Shown in pieces: positions 31,663 to 36,656 of a stretch of 45,328 nucleotides of DNA. This DNA comes from Candidatus Yonathbacteria bacterium. GTDB lineage: Bacteria > Patescibacteriota > Minisyncoccia > Phycocordibacterales > JACNGX01. Both the position numbers and the translations under genes were made by a program. The stretch covers positions 404,731 to 450,058 of the forward strand of contig JAAXWR010000001.1 of assembly GCA_013334825.1 (NCBI GenBank). The letters run 5' to 3'. Each line of letters opens with the position of its first letter. Positions within the stretch are counted from its first letter, which is position 1. Below the pieces are notes generated by a model. That model was not told the origin of the DNA and made no database searches. It worked only from the letters and a program-made list of their open reading frames with translations.

Positions 31663-32286
31663 CTACGCTTTTTTCAACACAATGACCTCTCCTTCTTTTC
31701 CATCAATGTCTTTCTTTTTAAGCGTTGCTTTATCTACCGACTTTACACCTTCCGCTCCTGCTTCTTTCAGGAATTGCTTCATATTTTTCTCATCACCATC
31801 CATAGGAATCACGATGCGCGCGCCCAGTTTATTGGCAAGTTTTTGCGCTTCATCTGGAGGCAAAACTTCACCACCACCGACAGGGACAAAAAGGACATCG
31901 ACTTCATCAAGCGCCTCTTTGAGTTCCTGCGAAAGTTCTCCCGAGTGAAGCGCACCAAGATACACGAGGGTCATCTGTTCGAGAGCAACAATATAGACTA
32001 TGTTTAATCGTTCACGCCCATCACATGTCGTTGGTACAGCATATCCTTTGATGTAGACACCATCCACTTCATATTCTCCTGGTCCTGTAATTGTGAACGG
32101 TTCTTTGCCGTTGTAGGTAACTGACTCGACACCCGCATAATCTGGATGATCAAGGGATACCAAAGCAATATCGGCACCAAAACGAGATACTGATTCTTTT
32201 GAGTCTTTGCTGATGGGATTGAAAGCGAGAACCGTATCGCCAAACTGCACACGCATAAATTGTTTTCCGTAGTACGTAATGATCAT
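31663..32286 (-). CDS. MBL-fold (UlaG-like) metal-dependent hydrolase, degenerate metal motif
   Basis: The 207-residue product follows the metallo-beta-lactamase pattern of UlaG-like proteins: MIITYYGKQFMRVQFGDTVL, IALVSLDHPDYAG (where HxHxDH is expected), the family loop ITGPGEYEVDGVYIKGY, IVYIVALEQMTLVYLGALHS, VDVLFVPVGGGEVLPPDEAQ and IVIPMDGD. The first metal motif is reduced to LDHPDYAG, so catalysis may be lost or altered. The start at 32286 is supported by a -10 box (TATACT on the minus strand, 32293-32298) 6 nt upstream, giving a probable leaderless mRNA. It is divergent from the structured array at 32383-37510. Confidence 0.82.
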   Translation of the reverse strand: MIITYYGKQFMRVQFGDTVLAFNPISKDSKESVSRFGADIALVSLDHPDYAGVESVTYNGKEPFTITGPGEYEVDGVYIKGYAVPTTCDGRERLNIVYIVALEQMTLVYLGALHSGELSQELKEALDEVDVLFVPVGGGEVLPPDEAQKLANKLGARIVIPMDGDEKNMKQFLKEAGAEGVKSVDKATLKKKDIDGKEGEVIVLKKA

Positions 32287-32292
32287 GCGTGT

Positions 32293-32298
32293 AGTATA
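32293..32298 (-). promoter_or_regulatory. -10 box of a probable leaderless MBL-fold transcript
   Basis: TATACT on the minus strand ends 6 nt before the ATG at 32286. Confidence 0.55.
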
Positions 32299-32382
32299 CC
32301 AACTCATAAGTTTTTTCGCTAGAGCTTCATACAAAAACGATAAAAAAATACATACCCCACACAAGTGTTCCAAACAGTTATC

Positions 32383-32428
32383 TTCCGCACGGCGAACATA
32401 TTGCGCGCAATATGTTCGCCGTGCGGAA
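32383..32428. repeat. 46-bp perfect palindrome at the head of the structured array
   Basis: Arms of 23 bp, TTCCGCACGGCGAACATATT then GCG, and the exact inverse. Words from its right arm (GTGCGGAAA, GCAATATG) recur before the second promoter (about 32514-32538), as expected of a repeated operator or an element end. Confidence 0.85.
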
Positions 32429-32468
32429 ATGTCTGAGATATATGCCTATTTCTGTCGTACGAAAATGC

Positions 32469-32497
32469 TTGACAAAGTATACACAATATGCTATACT
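32469..32497 (+). promoter_or_regulatory. Array promoter P1
   Basis: TTGACA (32469-32474), 17 bp, TATACT (32492-32497), with an extended -10 TG (ATGC before the hexamer). Confidence 0.8.
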
Positions 32498-32544
32498 TTT
32501 CCTATCAGTGAGGTGCGGAAACATTCTGAGCAATATGCAAATGC

Positions 32545-32573
32545 TTGACAAATAATTCAACATCTGCTATAAT
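32545..32573 (+). promoter_or_regulatory. Array promoter P2
   Basis: Consensus TTGACA (32545-32550), exact 17-bp spacer, TATAAT (32568-32573), with an extended -10 TGC. Upstream words match those of P1 (GTGCGGAAA, TCTGAG, AAATGCTTGACAAA), so the two promoters are duplicates of one module. Confidence 0.9.
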
Positions 32574-32579
32574 ACTCTC

Positions 32580-33000
32580 ATACCATACAGGGACGGAAGC
32601 ACCACCTTACAACATCATATATTCTACGTCTCTGGGGAGGGACATGACACGAGTCATTGTAGTGTACGTGTGCGAGAAAGCGATTGCTGTCTCTCTTCCC
32701 TATTTATACACTTTTCAGGAAGAGAGACGCCAATCGCTTTTTTGTCAGGAGAGCGACGGAGATGAGGGTTTGTTGGATACGGGGCATACATATATTTGGC
32801 CTTTCGTATCTCACTCACCTTCGCCGCCCTCTTGGCACATACAAGCCAAGATTGTACCTTACGTCCGAACCAATGGGGGCATGACTCCCTGTATCGGACA
32901 ACACCTGAGGGGAAACGTGACGGACATACTGTCCGACGCGATTCCCCTTCTCCAATCAGCTGGCGATTGCGTGTGAAGCGCAATCACCAGCTGATAGAGA
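32580..33000 (+). ncRNA. Long highly structured leader of the array
   Basis: No convincing gene. Successive stems: a strong hairpin AAAGCGATTG...GTCTCTCTTCC / GGAAGAGAGAC...CAATCGCTTT followed by TTTT (about 32676-32745), which looks like an early terminator; TTGGC / GCCAA (about 32832-32849); GTCCGA / TCGGAC (about 32862-32898); GGGGAA...CGGAC / GTCCG...TTCCCC (about 32911-32946); and ATCAGCTGG-GATTGCG / CGCAATC-CCAGCTGAT (32955-32995). The transcript must pass the first T-tailed hairpin to reach the genes. Confidence 0.6.
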
Positions 33001-33120
33001 ATTGTTCTTTGTTAAATATGAAATATAAAATATGAATAAAAAAACCTATTGAACATCATGTACAGCGTATGGGTGACGAGTAATTTTATACTTACGACTC
33101 GTCCCCCGCACGCTGTACAT
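32948..33120 (+). promoter_or_regulatory. Array leader 1: hairpin A, boxA-like, hairpin B
   Basis: Pairing TTCTC (32948-32952) / GAGAA (32997-33001) encloses hairpin A (32955-32995). The boxA-like TTGTTCTTTGTTAAA lies at 33002-33016. Hairpin B (33058-33120) has outer arms ATGTACAGCGT / ACGCTGTACAT and inner GACGAGT / ACTCGTC. Confidence 0.8.
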
Positions 33121-33164
33121 AGATTTCAATAATTTAACGGGCCGTCAGAAATGGCGGTAAAAAA

Positions 33165-33392
33165 ATGAAAGCGACTTCAAAAAAATCAACAAAATTCCAG
33201 CCCCGCAATATCGTGGAGTTGGCGCACGCAGTTGCAACTGGGGAACACATACCCCAGGCAACACAAGCGCAGTCAGTCGCCGAGAGGCGTGCGACTGCAA
33301 AAAAAACGGCGATGATTACCCCGCAGGGTAACGTCGTCGTCGCCGCGTCATACGCGGTGGACGTTATTAAAGAGGAGTGGGCTAAAAAGTAG
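33165..33392 (+). CDS. Array gene 1, small basic protein
   Basis: I do not recognise it. The 75 residues start MKATSKKSTKFQPRNIVELA and are rich in Ala, Lys and Thr, with no membrane segment. The centre (ATGEHIPQATQAQSVAERRATAK) looks helical and basic, which may suit nucleic-acid binding. A weak GGCGG lies 8 nt before the ATG. The stop lies in a hairpin (AGGAGTG / CACTCCT followed by TTTT), and a second terminator-like stem follows at 33404-33438. It is the first gene after two strong promoters and structured leader 1. Confidence 0.65.
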   Translation: MKATSKKSTKFQPRNIVELAHAVATGEHIPQATQAQSVAERRATAKKTAMITPQGNVVVAASYAVDVIKEEWAKK

Positions 33393-33403
33393 CACTCCTT
33401 TTC

Positions 33404-33568
33404 AGGGAAGGGTATCGGATCACACCGACCCCTTCCCTCTCTTATTCAGACCATGAGTCAATCATTCGTGTTCTGAAAGAGAGTCTGTTCTTTAATAACG
33501 CCTGTCTATTTCAAAATGACGAAACGGAATGATATATTTCAATTATTTATTTCGTTTCGTCGTTTTGA
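33404..33568 (+). promoter_or_regulatory. Array leader 2: terminator-like stem, hairpin A, boxA-like, hairpin B
   Basis: Terminator-like stem AGGGAAGGG / CCCTTCCCT (33404-33438). Pairing CTCTC / GAGAG encloses hairpin A TTCAGA...TCTGAA (33445-33477). The boxA-like CTGTTCTTTAATAA (33485-33498) is the copy closest to the enterobacterial boxA TGCTCTTTAACA. Hairpin B, TCAAAATGACGAAACG and its imperfect inverse, spans 33511-33568. Confidence 0.8.
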
Positions 33569-33716
33569 GAGAAACGGCGATAACAAGGGAATTGACCCCC
33601 TTTGTAAACGCGACATATAAAAAGAGGTTATTGAAAGGTTCTCTGTCGCAAGGATTGATGAAAATCCAAAGGTCATGGAACTTCATCAATTACAAACTTC
33701 CTTTCTACACTTTGCA
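33569..33716 (+). other. Array unit 2, no clear gene
   Basis: The position where a gene is expected holds only reading frames without a good start. One 50-codon frame (containing ERFSVARIDENPKVMELHQL) has no ATG at its start and runs through the next hairpin. It could be a remnant of a degraded gene, or the unit may act as RNA. Confidence 0.45.
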
Positions 33717-33952
33717 GGGAGATGTGTTACGTTACAGCGTAAACATCTTCCTCCCATTTCAGGACACGAATAAACCTTCGCGTTTTGAAACAGGGATTTG
33801 TTCTTTAGAAACTAAAATAAAAAATATTAAACAAAAAATAAAAAACTCCCCATTGGAACAATGACGGAGCAGATGAGTGAATTATTGCTATACACACCCA
33901 TCCGCCGTATCGCTGTTTTGTATGGCGAAATCTTATTGCGCGCGTAGCGGAT
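33717..33952 (+). promoter_or_regulatory. Array leader 3
   Basis: Terminator-like stem GGGAGATGTGTTACG / CGTAAACATCTTCCTCCC (33717-33755). Hairpin A TTTCAGGAC...GTTTTGAAA (33757-33790) lies between CCC and GGG tracts (TCCC / GGGA). The boxA-like TTTGTTCTTTAGAAAC is at 33797-33812. A weaker hairpin B region ATCCGC...GCGGAT spans 33900-33952. The 3' part is longer and more AT-rich than in the other leaders. Confidence 0.65.
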
Positions 33953-33999
33953 TAAAACATCTTTTTTAACGCCGCGACGCGGCAAAACGGAGAATTATT

Positions 34000-34476
34000 G
34001 TGAGTAAGAAATATCTTCCTATGATTTTAGATGACGAAACCTATATTCCATCTCTGATGGATGGATGGTCAAAAGATTCTGAGCTTCGGGTCCGTCTTTT
34101 TGACCAGACGGGAAGACTCGACGGTTTGACATTCCGCCAGGCGGCGGGAATCATTGAAAAGGCTACTGGAAACAGTGTCCTGGTCAATCCGTATGACAAG
34201 GAAACCATCTCTTCTCTCGGAGGAGAAGATGGGGGTTATTCCCGGGGAAGTGAAGGTCGTTACCCCGAGACCTACTCCCACAAGGGAGGAGGTCTCACGT
34301 ACATGACTGGGAGCTGGAGGGGGCTTTCCATAAAGCCATCCGACGAAGCCAATCGCTGGTTGCTTGACTGCACACAGTGGTGGAAGGAGTCGGAGAGTTT
34401 TCGAGCTCAGGTCATTGAGGCGGCAGAAGCTGTCTTAAATGATCCTCAGTTCGAGGACATTTCTCTCCCTGAATGA
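34000..34476 (+). CDS. Array gene 3, hypothetical protein
   Basis: I do not recognise it. The 158 residues start (GTG) MSKKYLPMILDDETYIPSLM. The GTG is preceded by CGGAG 8 nt upstream, and the alternative ATG at 34021 has no such site. The protein is polar, with a Gly/Tyr-rich middle (GGEDGGYSRGSEGRYPETYS, then HKGGGLTYMTGSWRGL) and a helical C-terminus (ESFRAQVIEAAEAVLND). No membrane segment. The Gly/Tyr/Trp-rich stretch loosely resembles part of array gene 6 (YPHYTYSRMWSTGGGLSEAW); whether they are related is open. Base composition is richer in G+C than in the flanking chromosomal genes. Confidence 0.72.
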   Translation: MSKKYLPMILDDETYIPSLMDGWSKDSELRVRLFDQTGRLDGLTFRQAAGIIEKATGNSVLVNPYDKETISSLGGEDGGYSRGSEGRYPETYSHKGGGLTYMTGSWRGLSIKPSDEANRWLLDCTQWWKESESFRAQVIEAAEAVLNDPQFEDISLPE

Positions 34477-34486
34477 GACGTTGCGA

Positions 34487-34651
34487 AGGGAAGTCAGATC
34501 GGTACATCCGACGACTTCCCTCCTTTTTTCAGACCATAAGTATTTCTTGTTGTCTGATAGAGGTTTTGTTCTTTGAAAAAGTTTCTCCTGTTGTTGTTCA
34601 ACTTCGCGTACGGCATCGGGTCGGTGATGGTCATCGGTCGGATGCTGTACG
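34487..34651 (+). promoter_or_regulatory. Array leader 4
   Basis: Terminator-like stem GGGAAGTC / GACTTCCC with TCCTTTTTTC tail (34487-34529). Pairing CCTC / GAGG encloses hairpin A TCAGAC...GTCTGA (34529-34557). boxA-like TTGTTCTTTGAAAAA at 34566-34580. Hairpin B CGTACGGCATC / GATGCTGTACG (34607-34651) is identical in leaders 6 and 8. Confidence 0.85.
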
Positions 34652-34695
34652 GGAAGACAAAAAATCGCCGCGCGTTCGGCAAAAAAGGAGGAATT

Positions 34696-34857
34696 ATGAA
34701 TATATTTCTTGCGGGGCTTTGTGCCCTCGCAGCGGTGGCATTGTTGGTCGCTGCCGCCACCGTCGGCACGGGGATGCTCGTGCTGACACAGATGCAGACG
34801 GCCGCGGCATTCGTTGCTGCCGCCGTGTTGCTCGCCAAGGTGGCAAACAGATTATGA
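34696..34857 (+). CDS. Array gene 4, small two-helix membrane protein
   Basis: I do not recognise the family. Only 53 residues, nearly all hydrophobic: MNIFLAGLCALAAVALLVAA (first helix), then TVGTGMLVLTQMQTAAAFVAAAVLLAKVANRL (second helix, basic end). The start is fixed by a strong AAGGAGGAATT 6-11 nt upstream. A hairpin-like or pore-like small membrane protein is possible (holin-, toxin- or pilin-type), but nothing in the sequence decides. Frames that begin further upstream run through the repeated hairpin B and are not coding. Confidence 0.7.
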   Translation: MNIFLAGLCALAAVALLVAAATVGTGMLVLTQMQTAAAFVAAAVLLAKVANRL

Positions 34858-34864
34858 CGGGTTC

Positions 34865-35012
34865 GAGGAGCTACCCATAATACAAAGCTCCTCACTCTAT
34901 CCGGATGTGTGTCCGGACTGATGAGCCGAAAACGGCGAAAGAGCTTGTTCTTTTTATTATCGCGTCCTTCTGCGGGGAGATACTCTCTCCCCTTTCTCCC
35001 CACAGAAGGACG
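34865..35012 (+). promoter_or_regulatory. Array leader 5, with a hammerhead ribozyme in place of hairpin A
   Basis: Terminator-like stem GAGGAGCT / AGCTCCTC (34865-34893), hammerhead core (34895-34943), boxA-like TTGTTCTTTTTATTA (34945-34959), and hairpin B CGTCCTTCTG-GGGGAGA / TCTCCCC-CAGAAGGACG (34963-35012). Confidence 0.82.
34895..34943 (+). ncRNA. Type III hammerhead ribozyme
   Basis: All invariant positions are present. Stem III is CTCT / AGAG; the cleavage triplet is CTA, with the scissile bond after A34899. Stem I is TCCGGA / TCCGGA around TGTGTG. Then CTGATGA (34918-34924), stem II GCCG / CGGC with an AAAA loop, and GAAA (34937-34940). The short open stem III makes it type III. Stem III is the same pyrimidine/purine pairing that encloses hairpin A in the other leaders. 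Cleavage would release the RNA just upstream of the boxA-like element of gene 5. Self-cleavage is inferred from the consensus, not shown. Confidence 0.82.
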
Positions 35013-35052
35013 TGAATCAATAATAAAAATAGGTGCTAGAAAGAGCAAAAAA

Positions 35053-35286
35053 ATGAAAATAACAATAAGCACGAGCCATAAACTCGACGCTTGGCAGATG
35101 AAAATGATCTGCCGAATTCTGAGTGTCCGGCTCAACGAGGCGCAAAGGCAGTGTCTCGTATCAATCGCCGAAGCTTTAGAAGATGCGACGGCATATCTCC
35201 CGGTGAGACGAAAAGTCCACCGGCGGTGGTTTTCTCGAAAGGAGGATCAGGTTATCGATGTTCTTTTCGACATGAAGAACTCCTGA
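35053..35286 (+). CDS. Array gene 5, small hypothetical protein
   Basis: I do not recognise it. 77 residues: MKITISTSHKLDAWQMKMIC, RILSVRLNEAQRQCLVSIAE, ALEDATAYLPVRRKVHRRWF, SRKEDQVIDVLFDMKNS. It is mixed alpha/beta with a basic patch (PVRRKVHRRWFSRK) that could bind nucleic acid. No membrane segment. The Shine-Dalgarno is weak (AGG/GAAAGAG 8-12 nt upstream). It follows the only leader with a hammerhead ribozyme, so its mRNA may begin at a self-cleaved 5'-hydroxyl end. Confidence 0.68.
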   Translation: MKITISTSHKLDAWQMKMICRILSVRLNEAQRQCLVSIAEALEDATAYLPVRRKVHRRWFSRKEDQVIDVLFDMKNS

Positions 35287-35293
35287 ATTTTTC

Positions 35294-35460
35294 GGAGAAA
35301 CATGCGCCCCCAAGGCCCATGTTTCTCCCTTTTGTTCGGATGACAAACATATCGTTTGTCGTTCGATTGAGGATTTTGTTCTTTGAAAAAGTTTCTCCTT
35401 TGTTTTTTCTGTTCGCGTACGGCATCGGGTCGGTGATGGTCATCGGTCGGATGCTGTACG
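35294..35460 (+). promoter_or_regulatory. Array leader 6
   Basis: Terminator-like stem GGAGAAACATG / CATGTTTCTCC with CTTTTGTT (35294-35336). CTC / GAG pairing around hairpin A CGGATGACAAAC-ATAT-CGTTTGTCGTTCG (35337-35365). boxA-like TTGTTCTTTGAAAAA (35376-35390). Hairpin B, identical to leaders 4 and 8 (35416-35460). Confidence 0.85.
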
Positions 35461-35506
35461 GGAAATATATCAACAACAAAAAACGCCCTTTCGGGCAGGA
35501 GGAACA

Positions 35507-35854
35507 ATGACAGAAATAAATAAGAAGCAGATAATAATCCGCCTGGGGAGTGGAAAAAGATTCACAGCGTGGATTGATTTTTCCCCATCAAATTATGCAG
35601 GGATAGCTGAAATTGTAGGAGATGCGTTCCCGCAATTCAGACGAGGTCGTTGGGGGAATTACCCCCACTATACGTACTCCAGGATGTGGAGTACGGGTGG
35701 TGGTTTATCGGAGGCATGGGAAATCTTTGGTGACACGGTGTACGTCACCGATGATTTTTCAACGCTGAGGGGCGACGAGATCCCCCTAAACACAGAGGGG
35801 GAAGTAACCCCCGTTAGCAGACAACCTCTTATGAGGGAGTATGCCAACTGGTGA
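35507..35854 (+). CDS. Array gene 6, hypothetical protein
   Basis: I do not recognise it. The 115 residues start MTEINKKQIIIRLGSGKRFT with a strong AGGAGG 4-9 nt before the ATG. An N-terminal strand pair is followed by helical PSNYAGIAEIVGDAFPQF, an Arg/Gly/aromatic stretch (RRGRWGNYPHYTYSRMWSTG) and a beta-like end. No membrane segment. The following 70 bp (terminator-like stem and hairpin A) is almost the same as that after array gene 8. Confidence 0.72.
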   Translation: MTEINKKQIIIRLGSGKRFTAWIDFSPSNYAGIAEIVGDAFPQFRRGRWGNYPHYTYSRMWSTGGGLSEAWEIFGDTVYVTDDFSTLRGDEIPLNTEGEVTPVSRQPLMREYANW

Positions 35855-35864
35855 CTTTTAACTT

Positions 35865-36017
35865 GGGAGACTTGCGACGAAACACAAGGCAAGTCTCCCC
35901 TTATTATTGAGCATTTCTTTGCGAAGGAATGTTCATAGTGGGATTGTTCTTTGAAATATGCTCTATTATCACATACGGCATTTAGGTGAAAAATCTTTTT
36001 CGCTTAAATGCTGTATG
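35865..36017 (+). promoter_or_regulatory. Array leader 7
   Basis: Terminator-like stem GGGAGACTTGC / GCAAGTCTCCC (35865-35899). CCC / GGG pairing around hairpin A TGAGCATT...AATGTTCA (35908-35935). boxA-like TTGTTCTTTGAAAT (35944-35957). Hairpin B CATACGGCATTTA / TAAATGCTGTATG (35972-36017), a compensated relative of the GTACGGCATC stem. Confidence 0.83.
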
Positions 36018-36045
36018 GGATAGAAAAAATTAAAAAAGAAAAAGT

Positions 36046-36420
36046 ATGATTAACAAATATGCTGGTGCCGTTGAAAGCGCTTTTGCGCTTTCAAATGATG
36101 AAATGGAAGAACTTGAGAGGTTTCCCGAGGTGACTCGAGGAAGTTCCATTTCTTTCTTGAAAGGAGTATGCGGATGCGCCCGCCTGTTTCTCCAAGAGAC
36201 AGGCGTGGAGGAACATCTGTCTCCTCTATGTTTTTCTGAGGAAGACTTTTACGGCTCCACGGTCGACGGTCGTGTTGTCGTACTGAGAGTTCTCGACTAC
36301 GACATGGGGGATGTCGTAGTGGGAATCTTTTTCTCCTCCGCAATCGCCAACCCCGAAGAGATTCAGAAGGCGATTGCCGAAGGAGAAAAACCGCTCTTCT
36401 ACAGAGCAGAAATCGCATAA
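36046..36420 (+). CDS. Array gene 7, hypothetical acidic protein
   Basis: I do not recognise it. The 124 residues start MINKYAGAVESAFALSNDEM. It is acidic and looks alpha/beta: EELERFPEVTRGSSISFLKG, CGCARLFLQETGVEEHLSPL, VDGRVVVLRVLDYDMGDVVV, GIFFSSAIANPEEIQKAIAE. It carries Cys at CGC and CFS. No signal or membrane segment. The ribosome site is weak (AAAGAAAAAG). It has its own leader and terminator-like stem like the other array genes. Confidence 0.7.
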   Translation: MINKYAGAVESAFALSNDEMEELERFPEVTRGSSISFLKGVCGCARLFLQETGVEEHLSPLCFSEEDFYGSTVDGRVVVLRVLDYDMGDVVVGIFFSSAIANPEEIQKAIAEGEKPLFYRAEIA

Positions 36421-36427
36421 TGTTTCT

Positions 36428-36590
36428 GGAGGCAACGTGCTATGGTTCACGCACGTTCCTCCCCTTTGTTCGAATGACAAACATATCGTTTGCCATTCGA
36501 TAGAGGTTTTGTTCTTTGAAAAAGATTCTCCTGTTGTTGAGTTCGCGTACGGCATCGGGTCGGTGATGGTCATCGGTCGGATGCTGTACG
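36428..36590 (+). promoter_or_regulatory. Array leader 8
   Basis: Terminator-like stem GGAGG-AACGTGC / GCACGTT-CCTCC (36428-36462). CCTC / GAGG pairing around hairpin A CGAATGACAAAC-ATAT-CGTTTGCCATTCG (36471-36499). boxA-like TTGTTCTTTGAAAAA (36509-36523). Hairpin B identical to leaders 4 and 6 (36546-36590). Compared with leader 6, two wobble pairs of hairpin A become Watson-Crick pairs. Confidence 0.85.
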
Positions 36591-36656
36591 GGAAGAAAAA
36601 TATCAACAACCGCTGCGAAAATGCAGCACATCTACCGCTTTAGCGGAGGAGGAATT

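Noticed and set aside
32644-32976. A 110-codon frame (MTRVIVVYVCEKAIAVSLPY...) after the array promoters
   Set aside because: It runs through several strong hairpins, including one with a T-run. Its ribosome-site spacing is poor and the amino-acid pattern looks like translated structure. Leader RNA explains the region better.
32955-32996. Second hammerhead ribozyme in leader 1 (CTGATAGAG) or leader 4 (CTGATAGAGG)
   Set aside because: The core needs CTGANGA followed by stem II and GAA. Here CTGATAG is the end of hairpin A and no second stem or GAA follows.
33529-33864. 111-codon frame in array unit 2
   Set aside because: It crosses a terminator-like stem, hairpin A and a boxA-like element, has no ribosome site, and its protein looks random.
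34573-36643. Repeated peptide FAYGIGSVMVIGRMLYGK encoded in leaders 4, 6 and 8
   Set aside because: It comes from base-identical copies of hairpin B. The stretch from boxA to the hairpin is 24, 23 and 20 nt, so the upstream reading frame is not kept and there is no start with a ribosome site.
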